The notes: a model not told the origin generated them from the letters alone. Shown: positions 1-4,934, counted from the first letter of the stretch. The stretch is 7,214 nt of DNA from Chitinophagales bacterium (GCA_015654495.1 JAATGW010000314.1:1-7214); one strand, 5' to 3'. Numbers and translations: made by a program.

Positions 1-429
1 GAAGAAGCAAAATTTTATACTGAGCAGCATCGCAAATTTAATTTTAAACCTGACGATCTGAAAAGAGACGAATATGTACAGTCGCGTCTTACAACACCTG
101 AACTTAACCGGATGATCGAGCTTGACAAATTACGTGGTTCAGAAACGGTGAAAGACCTGATGATGGAAAGAGCGCATCGAAATGCTACTCCAGCTGCTGT
201 AATCATCCTCACACTGATCGGGGCGATTCTGGCCTGCCGTAAAATCCGTGGTGGGAGCGGTGTGCACCTGGCCCTGGGAATAATTATCTGTGCTGTTTTT
301 ATTCTGGCGGACAGGTTCTCAACCATCTTCAGCACCAAAGGCGACCTGGATCCCAATCTTGCGGCCTGGATACCGAATGTTCTCTTCGCGGTGCTTACAG
401 TTTATTTGTACAGGAAAGCGCCGAAATAG
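1..429 (+). CDS. LptF/LptG family permease, C-terminal part (5' end outside window)
   Basis: The frame is open from base 1 to the TAG at 427-429, giving 142 residues of a longer protein; the internal ATG at 112 is not its start. The first ~60 residues are charged and soluble. Hydrophobic segments follow at about residues 64-79, 88-104 and 121-138. The tail, with a GGxGxHLALG-like motif, then FSTKGDLDP, then AAWIPN and a terminal YRKAPK, is the conserved C-terminal bundle of the YjgP/YjgQ (LptF/LptG) family. In the family, two such inner-membrane subunits with the ATPase LptB extract lipopolysaccharide and pass it to the periplasmic bridge. Family membership is well supported by pattern. Whether this is the LptF or the LptG paralogue cannot be told from this fragment. 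A heptanucleotide repeat array starts two bases after the stop. Confidence 0.85.
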   Translation, partial: EEAKFYTEQHRKFNFKPDDLKRDEYVQSRLTTPELNRMIELDKLRGSETVKDLMMERAHRNATPAAVIILTLIGAILACRKIRGGSGVHLALGIIICAVFILADRFSTIFSTKGDLDPNLAAWIPNVLFAVLTVYLYRKAPK

Positions 430-430
430 T

Positions 431-486
431 CTGGAGTCTGGGGTCGGGAGTCTGGAGTCTGAATACTGGAGTCTGGAGTCTGGAAC
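431..486 (+). repeat. Heptanucleotide tandem array, unit CTGGAGT, 8 units
   Basis: Eight consecutive 7-base units with no length change: CTGGAGT, CTGGGGT, CGGGAGT, CTGGAGT, CTGAATA, CTGGAGT, CTGGAGT, CTGGAAC. Four are identical. The array begins two bases after the TAG stop of the permease gene, so it lies in the 3' untranslated region if transcription continues. I do not recognise it as a named repeat family. Confidence 0.9.
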
Positions 487-490
487 CCAT

Positions 491-581
491 CTGTTCCTGT
501 TCCTGTTTCTGTTTCTGTTCCTGTTCCTGTTCCTGTTTCTGTTCCTGTTCCTGTTTCTGTTTCCTGTTCCTGTTTCTGTTT
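491..581 (+). repeat. Hexanucleotide tandem array CTGTTC/CTGTTT, 15 units
   Basis: Fifteen units of CTGTTY run head to tail, with one extra C between the twelfth and thirteenth units (position 563). Variation is limited to the last base of each unit (C or T). The array passes into a nearly pure polypyrimidine tract (579-600 and 602-619) made of CCCTTT/CTCTTT-like steps. The mix of C and T variants suggests expansion by slippage or unequal exchange with later point mutation. Confidence 0.9.
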
Positions 582-711
582 CCCTTTCTTCCTCTTTCTC
601 GTCCCTCTTTCTCTTTCCCGTTCATGCAAACCTTACCCGACGTCAGTCGGTGATCAGCCAATTTGGAAAAGTTAGTGTGGATTCCGGTGAAGCTTTCTTT
701 TTTGATGTTAA

Positions 712-778
712 AACTTACAACCTAAAACTTACTACCTAAAACCTGATAACCTAATAACCTGATAACCTGACAACCCTT
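712..778 (+). repeat. AACCTNA tandem array switching from 7-bp to 8-bp units
   Basis: Five 7-base units (AACTTAC, AACCTAA, AACTTAC, TACCTAA, AACCTGA; 712-746) are followed by four 8-base units (TAACCTAA, TAACCTGA, TAACCTGA, CAACCCTT; 747-778). The change of period comes from an added T (C in the last unit) before each AACC core. Its AACC core and period relate it to the array at 882-909. Confidence 0.85.
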
Positions 779-779
779 T

Positions 780-817
780 CTGTTCCTGTTTCTCTTTTCT
801 TCCCTCTTTCCCGTTCA
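780..817 (+). repeat. Short degenerate second copy of the CTGTTY/polypyrimidine block
   Basis: CTGTTC and CTGTTT at 780-791 are followed by a pyrimidine tract ending in CTCTTTCCCGTTCA at 804-817. The same 14 bases end the first block at 611-624. Both copies are followed within a few bases by GCAAAC. This points to duplication of the block followed by contraction, or to independent shrinkage of a once longer tract. Confidence 0.65.
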
Positions 818-881
818 CTGTCCGGCAAACTTTTCCTGATAAAATCTTAATCAGGCATTTGACTACCAGTGGTTCACTTTC

Positions 882-909
882 AACGTTAAACCTTAAACCT
901 TAAACTCAT
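882..909 (+). repeat. Heptanucleotide array AACSTTA, 4 units
   Basis: Units are AACGTTA, AACCTTA, AACCTTA and AACTCAT, in strict 7-base register. The first unit is identical to the units of the array at 2507-2534, and the next two resemble the units at 712-746, so this array bridges the two sequence families. It lies about 60 bases upstream of the candidate promoter of the citrate synthase gene. Confidence 0.75.
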
Positions 910-966
910 ATCAGTTATCCTTATACGTAAAAATCAATCTGATGCAGGGGGTTTATAATCAAATCA

Positions 967-998
967 TTTGTTCCTACAGGCATGTTTTTTTACCTTTA
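967..998 (+). promoter_or_regulatory. Candidate Bacteroidota-type promoter for citrate synthase
   Basis: TTTG at 967-970 and TACCTTTA at 991-998 are separated by 20 bases. The phylum's known primary sigma consensus is TTTG near -33 and TAnnTTTG near -7 with about this spacing; only the last base of the -7 element differs. Transcription would start near 1004-1006 and give a leader of about 40 bases before the ATG at 1046. The element overlaps the alternative upstream ATG at 968, which argues that the upstream ATG is not used. The match is by eye, with no expression evidence. Confidence 0.45.
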
Positions 999-1045
999 TA
1001 GGGTCAGCATCGTTCTTATCAAGTCAGTTCAAACAGAATTCATTC

Positions 1046-2371
1046 ATGGAAGAGATCAAAGACCGGTTCAAAATAAAATCTGAAGAGCTTGGAGCAGAAA
1101 TAAGAAATATCATAAAAGTTCATGGAAAGAAAAAGATCGGAGAAGTAACTCTTTCGCAGATTTACCAGGGGATGCGGGGCATTACCGGTCTGGTTAGTGA
1201 AACCTCTTTACTCGACGCCTCTGAAGGTATCCGGTTCCGTGGATTTTCAATTCCCGAACTACAGAAAAATCTTCCAAAAGTAAAAGGAGGCAGCGAGCCA
1301 CTTCCCGAAGGACTGTTTTACCTGATGCTGACAGGCGATCTTCCTTCAGAAGACGATGTGAACCAGGTGACATCCAACTGGCAGCGCCGGTCGCATGTGC
1401 CCAATTATGTTTTCGATACCATAGAAGCACTGCCGGTATCATCGCATCCCATGACTCAGTTTGTGGTTGGCATTATGGCCCTGCAAACAGGAAGCCATTT
1501 TGCAAAGAGGTATGCCGAGGGCATGCATAAAAAAGATTACTGGGATGCGACCTTCGATGACACAATGGACCTGATTGCACGCTTACCCCGAATTGCTGCA
1601 TATATCTACAGAAGAAAATACAAAAACGGAAATCATATTCAGCCAAACGGCCTTCTCGACTGGGCAGGCAATTTTGCACATATGATGGGTTATAACGATG
1701 ATAGCTTTAAAGAGCTCATGCGTTTGTATATGACGATTCATGCCGACCATGAAGGCGGAAATGTATCTGCTCATACCACACACCTTGTTGGTTCGGCCCT
1801 GAGTGATCCTTTTCTGAGTCTTGCCGCCGGCATGAACGGCCTCGCCGGACCTTTACATGGGCTGGCAAATCAGGAAGTAATCAAGTGGATTTATGAAATG
1901 CGTGAGGAGCTTGCTGTGGAACTTCCAACAAAAAAACAGATTGAAAACTATGTAAAGAAAACGCTCGGCGAAGGCAAAGTAGTGCCGGGATATGGCCATG
2001 CTGTATTACGTAAAACGGATCCGAGATTTACGGCGCAGATGGAATTCGGAAAGAAACACATGCCAAACGATCCCTTGGTAAAAACAGTCTGGCGGATATA
2101 TGAAACTGTTCCCGATATTCTGAGTTCGCTTGGAAAGGTAAAAAATCCATGGCCAAATGTTGATGCGCATAGCGGCGCATTACTCGTTCATTACGGAATG
2201 GTTGAATATGAATTCTATACCGTTTTATTTGGTGTGAGCCGCGCTCTTGGCGTACTCGCAAGTCTTTGCTGGGACAGGGCGCTTGCATTTCCGCTCGAAC
2301 GTCCGAAATCTGTTACCACCGACCTCGTCAAGAAATGGCTTGACGGCAAGGATGAAATCTGGGGAGACTGA
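1046..2371 (+). CDS. gltA: Citrate synthase, eukaryote-type
   Basis: The product condenses acetyl-CoA with oxaloacetate to citrate, the entry step of the TCA cycle, in the cytoplasm. From the ATG at 1046 it is 441 residues. It aligns along its length, from memory, with mitochondrial citrate synthases: GIRFRG at about 61-66, GPLHGLANQE with His271, VPGYGHAVLRKTDPR with His318, NPWPNVDAHSG with Asp373, and FGVSRALG from about 395 followed by FPLERPKS. His271, His318 and Asp373 correspond to the catalytic His274, His320 and Asp375 of the pig enzyme. The frame also opens at an ATG at 968, but the extra 26 residues have no family counterpart and overlap the candidate promoter, so 1046 is preferred. 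No clear Shine-Dalgarno sequence is present, as is usual in this phylum. The eukaryote-like form differs from the hexameric, NADH-sensitive GltA of enterobacteria, so allosteric behaviour should not be copied from E. coli. It appears to be transcribed alone. Confidence 0.96.
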   Translation: MEEIKDRFKIKSEELGAEIRNIIKVHGKKKIGEVTLSQIYQGMRGITGLVSETSLLDASEGIRFRGFSIPELQKNLPKVKGGSEPLPEGLFYLMLTGDLPSEDDVNQVTSNWQRRSHVPNYVFDTIEALPVSSHPMTQFVVGIMALQTGSHFAKRYAEGMHKKDYWDATFDDTMDLIARLPRIAAYIYRRKYKNGNHIQPNGLLDWAGNFAHMMGYNDDSFKELMRLYMTIHADHEGGNVSAHTTHLVGSALSDPFLSLAAGMNGLAGPLHGLANQEVIKWIYEMREELAVELPTKKQIENYVKKTLGEGKVVPGYGHAVLRKTDPRFTAQMEFGKKHMPNDPLVKTVWRIYETVPDILSSLGKVKNPWPNVDAHSGALLVHYGMVEYEFYTVLFGVSRALGVLASLCWDRALAFPLERPKSVTTDLVKKWLDGKDEIWGD

Positions 2372-2373
2372 GG

Positions 2374-2408
2374 GAAGTACGAAGTGCGAGGTACGAAGGC
2401 CGAAGTCA
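2374..2408 (+). repeat. Heptanucleotide array GAAGTAC, 5 units
   Basis: Units GAAGTAC, GAAGTGC, GAGGTAC, GAAGGCC and GAAGTCA keep a strict 7-base register. The array starts two bases after the TGA of the citrate synthase gene, the same placement as the array behind the permease gene. The GAAG core differs from the AACGTT arrays nearby, so only period and position are shared. Confidence 0.8.
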
Positions 2409-2434
2409 GCAGCCAATACAATTTTGGTTTTTCA

Positions 2435-2493
2435 GTTCCGTAGGAACGGTGCAATCTATAGCGCAGGGTTTTAACCCTGGGGCCGTAGGAACG
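2435..2493. repeat. REP-like intergenic element with two hairpins and an 11-bp direct repeat
   Basis: GTTCCGTAGGAAC at 2435-2447 is a 5-bp stem with a GTA loop. CAGGGTT/AACCCTG at 2464-2479 is a 7-bp stem around TT. The 11 bases CCGTAGGAACG occur at 2438-2448 and again at 2483-2493. The compact, more GC-rich hairpins in an AT-rich spacer resemble repetitive extragenic palindromes (REP), which in many bacteria are dispersed and linked to TnpA-REP (RAYT) transposases. No transposase is present in the window, so the REP assignment is inference. Confidence 0.5.
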
Positions 2494-2506
2494 AACATTT
2501 AATTCC

Positions 2507-2534
2507 AACGTTAAACGTTAAACGCTGAACGTCT
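2507..2534. repeat. Heptanucleotide array AACGTTA, 4 units
   Basis: Units AACGTTA, AACGTTA, AACGCTG and AACGTCT are in 7-base register and then decay into AACCTA. The core AACGTT is itself a palindrome. The same core builds the palindrome at 4887-4934 and occurs in the first unit at 882. The array sits between the REP-like element and the stop-codon hairpin of the sugar dehydrogenase gene. Confidence 0.8.
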
Positions 2535-2538
2535 AACC

Positions 2539-2555
2539 TAACCCCTTAGGGGTTA
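2539..2555. terminator. Perfect hairpin centred on the sugar dehydrogenase stop codon
   Basis: TAACCCC and GGGGTTA form a 7-bp perfect stem with the three-base stop codon (TTA on the plus strand, TAA on the coding strand) as the loop. It is GC-rich in the middle and lies at the end of the convergent gap, so it may help end transcription. There is no T-run behind it on either strand, so classic intrinsic termination is not shown. The last coding codons (Asn-Pro) form part of the stem. Confidence 0.4.
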
Positions 2556-3679
2556 TTCACAGCAATCAATTTATCACCCGAACCGCCATTGCTGGTACAG
2601 ATATATACAGTTCCTTGTGGTGAAATACAGATATCACGAAGCCTGCCATAGGTCCCGGAGAAAAATGTGGTGGTTCCTGTTACAGCCGTTTTACCTGCAT
2701 TCAATTTCAGAACATAAAGGGTCGTATTTTTAAGAGAGGCAAGCAGGAGCGAGTTTTTCCATTCCGGAATGCGATCAGAATTATAATAATCCATACCACT
2801 GATCGCAAAGGTAGACCCTCCTGAAGACCAGATCGGTTCTGACACAGATGCAGAATTACAGAAGCTGGTTTCGCTTCCCTCACAAGGACCATTTACTTGT
2901 GGCCATCCATGATTTTTTCCTTTCACGACAAGGTTTACTTCATCTTCCACGTTTGGACCATGTTCCGCAGTAAAAAGTTTTCCATCAGTAATAACCATCC
3001 CCTGCGGATTACGATGCCCGAAACTCCAGAGCGGATTCCCCGGAATAGGATTATCTGCCGGAATTGATCCATCAGTATTTACTCTTAAAATTTTACCCGA
3101 CAGGGAACCGGGATCCTGTGCCTGTCCGCTGTTGGATGCGTCACCTGTGGATATAAAAAGTTTGTTGTCGCCACCTTCGGTTACCCACAACCGTGAACCG
3201 TTATGTATTGATGCTGCCGGAATATTATCAAGAATCACCAACGGATTTTCGAGCATTCCATTTGTAAATGTGAGTCGTACTACCTTTTCCGTATAAATAT
3301 TATTCTTCAGATAGTTATAAACCACATACAGGTTTCCGTTGCTGTTAAAAGCGGGATCCTGCGCCATTCCCAATAATCCACCTTCTCCTCTTGAAACAAC
3401 ATCAGGAAGCGTCTGACTAAAGACAGTGGAGCCATCATCTGCTTTCAATTTGCTGATCCTGCCATTTCTTTCAGTCATCCAGATATGATTGTCTTTACCC
3501 CAGAGAATTTCCCAGGGAAAATTCAGATCTGACCGCAACACCTTTACCGGAACCAGGGGAATGGTTGTTGTATCGGGAGGGTTGGGATCAGGATCAGCCA
3601 TCGTATTCTTTTTGGCACAGGCTGCTGATACCGCAACCAGAAAAAAGCACAATAAGAAAACACTCAGGGGGTTCTTCAT
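2546..3679 (-). CDS. PQQ-dependent sugar dehydrogenase (glucose/sorbosone dehydrogenase family), exported
   Basis: The 377-residue protein is a predicted six-bladed beta-propeller of the soluble aldose dehydrogenase (YliI/Asd-like) family, which oxidises aldose sugars with pyrroloquinoline quinone in the periplasm or at the cell surface. Visible family motifs are FPWEILW (54-60), SIHNG with the probable catalytic base His159, GHRNPQG (221-227), EHGP (239-242), DEVN (246-249), NHGWP (256-260) and GRLRDI (345-350). The N-terminus is a signal peptide: Lys2, a hydrophobic stretch (5-20), then Cys21 in VSAAC. Cys21 could be lipidated, although Ser at -3 is a poor lipobox residue, so ordinary signal peptidase cleavage is also possible. 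An Asp/Pro/Thr-rich linker (28-40) precedes the propeller. Cys266 and Cys274 could form a disulfide. No PQQ biosynthesis gene is in the window; the cofactor may come from outside the cell. The exact sugar cannot be told. The gene converges on citrate synthase. Confidence 0.88.
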   Translation of the reverse strand: MKNPLSVFLLCFFLVAVSAACAKKNTMADPDPNPPDTTTIPLVPVKVLRSDLNFPWEILWGKDNHIWMTERNGRISKLKADDGSTVFSQTLPDVVSRGEGGLLGMAQDPAFNSNGNLYVVYNYLKNNIYTEKVVRLTFTNGMLENPLVILDNIPAASIHNGSRLWVTEGGDNKLFISTGDASNSGQAQDPGSLSGKILRVNTDGSIPADNPIPGNPLWSFGHRNPQGMVITDGKLFTAEHGPNVEDEVNLVVKGKNHGWPQVNGPCEGSETSFCNSASVSEPIWSSGGSTFAISGMDYYNSDRIPEWKNSLLLASLKNTTLYVLKLNAGKTAVTGTTTFFSGTYGRLRDICISPQGTVYICTSNGGSGDKLIAVNNP

Positions 3680-3923
3680 TTAAGTAATCTAATATTTTCA
3701 ACCTTTTTTACCTAACAAAGAGAGCTAAATAGGTGTTAATATAAATAGGATTTGCCGCCAGACTCAATAATAGAGGCTGGTACCAAAAGTTATATGTAGA
3801 GTTTAAATGCCGGGACTTTGAACTCTTACCCTGAAGTCCAGAAACTGTAAAATGTTGATCACCGCAATCTGAAAAAAACCTGTAAAAATTCAAACCAGCC
3901 TGCTCCGCAACGAACCCGCTGGG

Positions 3924-3942
3924 CCCTCCCTCGCCCTCCCCC
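3924..3942 (-). other. G-quadruplex motif
   Basis: Read on the minus strand the sequence is GGGGG A GGG CGA GGG A GGG: four G-runs of at least three with loops of 1, 3 and 1 bases, which fits the standard G3+N1-7 pattern. Short loops favour stable folding. It lies about 245 bases upstream of the sugar dehydrogenase start, on the strand that would be the coding-sense leader RNA if transcription starts at the promoter near 4095. Motif presence is certain; folding and function are inference. Confidence 0.6.
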
Positions 3943-4025
3943 GCCACCACCTCCATTTTTGATGGATTGATTAGGTAGATGATCCTGAGCGCGCCCAGGG
4001 ATTCACCTACCAAAATCGATCCATC

Positions 4026-4067
4026 GTCCGCCGAAGGCGAATGCTAACTATTCCGCCTACAGCGGAC
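4026..4067. repeat. Tandem-hairpin element flanked by GTCCGC / GCGGAC
   Basis: Two small hairpins stand side by side: CGCC-GAA-GGCG (4029-4039) and TCCGC-CTACA-GCGGA (4052-4066). The outer ends, GTCCGC (4026-4031) and GCGGAC (4062-4067), are also inverted repeats and could pair to form one larger structure. This paired-palindrome layout resembles REP/BIME-type elements. It is unlike the element at 2435-2493 in sequence. Confidence 0.45.
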
Positions 4068-4094
4068 AAAGAATAATACCGGTACTAAACATCA

Positions 4095-4126
4095 CAAAGA
4101 TAAATACACAAATAAGCGCTTACAAG
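4095..4126 (-). promoter_or_regulatory. Candidate minus-strand promoter (CTTG-N20-TATCTTTG)
   Basis: On the minus strand, CTTG (4126-4123) is followed after 20 bases by TATCTTTG (4102-4095), an exact match to the Bacteroidota -7 consensus TAnnTTTG with a near match at -33. It points toward the sugar dehydrogenase gene and would start transcription near 4088, giving a leader of about 400 bases that contains the tandem hairpins and the G-quadruplex motif. The long distance leaves it open whether this is the main promoter of that gene. A closer full-consensus promoter was not seen. Confidence 0.4.
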
Positions 4127-4130
4127 TGTA
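4105..4130. promoter_or_regulatory. LacI/GalR-type operator-like dyad in the promoter spacer
   Basis: TAAGCGCTTA (4113-4122) is a perfect 10-bp palindrome. Outer arms TACAC (4105-4109) and GTGTA (4126-4130) share the same centre, so 10 of 13 positions per half are symmetric. The minus-strand core TGTAAGCGCTTA fits the known LacI/GalR-family operator pattern TGTAANCGNTNNCA except for its last two bases. It fills the spacer of the minus-strand candidate promoter, where a bound repressor would block polymerase. No LacI-family gene is in the window. Confidence 0.4.
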
Positions 4131-4149
4131 AAACATCAAACCAGGCGGG

Positions 4150-4177
4150 AAAATCACGACAAAATTTAGGTGATTTT
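4150..4177. repeat. AT-rich inverted repeat AAAATCAC / GTGATTTT
   Basis: Eight-base perfect arms (4150-4157 and 4170-4177) enclose a 12-base loop, followed by TTT on the plus strand. The shape resembles a weak terminator, but no gene ends nearby. It could equally be a regulator site for the divergent genes. Function is unknown. Confidence 0.3.
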
Positions 4178-4301
4178 TTTGAAAGGAAAAGACATCATAC
4201 AACAAATACACATCCCTCAATTATTCTGCAGAACTTAAATAACCCGTAAATAGCACAAATGGTTTGCATTAAACTGCAGTGGGTTTATTAAATTCATTGG
4301 T

Positions 4302-4889
4302 ATGAAAAATAGTCTGGACGATGTTCCTGAATATAGACCTGGAAGCAGGAATGCCTGGCGAAACTGGCTTATTAAAAATCATGAGGAGAAGGAAAGGATC
4401 TGGGTGGTACTAAGAAAGACCACCAGCAAAAAAGCCGGAATAATTTATGAAGAAGCAGTTCAGGAAGCATTGTGTTTTGGCTGGATTGACAGCGTCACAA
4501 GAAAAAAAGACGATGAAAATTATGTACAGCTTTTTTCACGCAGGAAATCATCGAGTGTTTGGAGCGCTTCAAACAAAAAGAGGTTAGCGGCTTTACAGGA
4601 GCAGGACTTGGTTATGCCGGCGGGGTTTAAGGCGATTGAAATTGCCAAAGAAAACGGAAGCTGGTCGCGGATTGACCAGTCCGAAGCCTGGGAGATGCCG
4701 GAAGACCTGAAAAAAGCATTGGAAAAGAATAAGAAAGCGGCCGGGCATTTTAATGCATTTCCGCCCTCTGTTCAGAAATTTATTTTTCAATGGATACTGA
4801 TGGCGAAAAGGCCCGAAACCCGGGAAAAGCGCATAATCGATACCGTTATAAAGGCAGAAAAAAATATCAGGGCCAACTACCCGGGCTAA
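4302..4889 (+). CDS. YdeI/OmpD-associated (OmdA) family protein
   Basis: This 195-residue soluble protein has the hallmarks of the bacteriocin-protection YdeI/OmpD-associated family: an N-terminal RNAWRNWLIKNH region (16-27), the signature EAVQEALCFGWIDS (51-64), QLFSRRKSSSVWSASNKKR (76-94), and a C-terminal Lys/Glu-rich helix region containing WILMAKRPETREKR (164-177), the OmdA part. Length is typical. It has no signal peptide or membrane segment. Family members are widespread; in enterobacteria YdeI has been linked to resistance to polymyxin and other stress, but the biochemical role is unclear and should not be assumed here. The ATG at 4302 lacks a clear Shine-Dalgarno sequence. Its stop codon is the left end of the 48-bp palindrome shared with the converging gene. 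Confidence 0.88.
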   Translation: MKNSLDDVPEYRPGSRNAWRNWLIKNHEEKERIWVVLRKTTSKKAGIIYEEAVQEALCFGWIDSVTRKKDDENYVQLFSRRKSSSVWSASNKKRLAALQEQDLVMPAGFKAIEIAKENGSWSRIDQSEAWEMPEDLKKALEKNKKAAGHFNAFPPSVQKFIFQWILMAKRPETREKRIIDTVIKAEKNIRANYPG

Positions 4890-4934
4890 CTCCTACGTTA
4901 AACGTTCAACGTTGAACGTTTAACGTAGGAGTTA
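4887..4934. terminator. Perfect 48-bp palindrome spanning stop codon to stop codon, probable bidirectional terminator
   Basis: The 48 bases are perfectly self-complementary around the point between 4910 and 4911. The outermost three bases on each side are the stop codons of the two converging genes: TAA at 4887-4889 (plus) and TAA read on the minus strand at 4934-4932. Inside are five 7-base units, TACGTTA, AACGTTC, AACGTTG, AACGTTT and AACGTAG. As RNA, either strand could fold into a hairpin of more than 20 bp. On the plus strand it is followed by TTTCTT, a modest U-rich tail; on the minus strand by a GC-rich sequence. A bidirectional terminator is the simplest reading, but termination is not demonstrated. 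Confidence 0.65.

Larger units (their letters stand above)
430..1045. other. Repeat-filled intergenic region upstream of citrate synthase
   Basis: There is no credible gene in these 616 bases. The region holds, in order: a CTGGAGT heptad array, a CTGTTY hexamer array running into a polypyrimidine tract, about 90 bases of unremarkable sequence including a small CCGAC/GTCGG inverted repeat at 637-650, an AACCTNA array, a short second copy of the hexamer/pyrimidine block, an AACSTTA array, and a candidate promoter at 967-998. Open frames through the hexamer block read as alternating Phe-Leu on one strand and Lys/Gln/Glu on the other, as expected of a microsatellite whose period is a multiple of three. 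They are not evidence of coding. Confidence 0.8.
3680..4301. other. Divergent non-coding region between sugar dehydrogenase and YdeI-like gene
   Basis: These 622 bases separate two divergently transcribed genes. They hold no credible gene. A 101-codon minus-strand frame (3708-4013) has a low-complexity Gly/Glu stretch, no recognisable domain and no ribosome site, and is rejected. Non-coding signals are a minus-strand G-quadruplex motif (3924-3942), two tandem hairpins (4026-4067), a minus-strand candidate promoter with an operator-like dyad in its spacer (4095-4130) and an AT-rich inverted repeat (4150-4177). Unlike every other spacer longer than 100 bases in the window, it has no heptanucleotide array. 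Confidence 0.7.

Noticed and set aside
395..661. Minus-strand open frames rich in Lys, Gln and Glu
   Set aside because: They are the complement reading of the same hexamer and heptad arrays; low-complexity composition is fully explained by the repeats.
290..739. Plus-strand open frame encoding a long Phe-Leu repeat
   Set aside because: It overlaps the end of the permease gene in another frame, and the Phe-Leu stretch is just the CTGTTY hexamer read in frame. No start context or family similarity.
431..909. CRISPR array
   Set aside because: Units are 6-8 bases in direct contact with no spacers, and no cas gene is present.
712..909. Telomere-like repeats (AACCTAA resembles eukaryotic telomere units)
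   Set aside because: Units are degenerate and few, internal to a bacterial chromosome segment, and flanked by ordinary genes; the resemblance is superficial.
968..1045. Upstream ATG that would add 26 residues to citrate synthase
   Set aside because: The extra residues have no family counterpart, and the ATG overlaps a good candidate promoter; the family's normal N-terminus begins at 1046.
1194..2508. Several minus-strand open frames over the citrate synthase gene
   Set aside because: They are antisense shadows of a strongly conserved coding sequence and show no family features.
3708..4013. 101-codon minus-strand frame in the divergent region
   Set aside because: No recognisable domain, Gly/Glu low-complexity part from the G-rich tract, and no clear ribosome site. 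It is downstream of a candidate promoter, so a small protein is not fully excluded.
4263..4293. Promoter for the YdeI-like gene starting at TTTG 4263-4266
   Set aside because: No TAnnTTTG at usable spacing; the nearest AT-rich match would place the start too close to the ATG at 4302.
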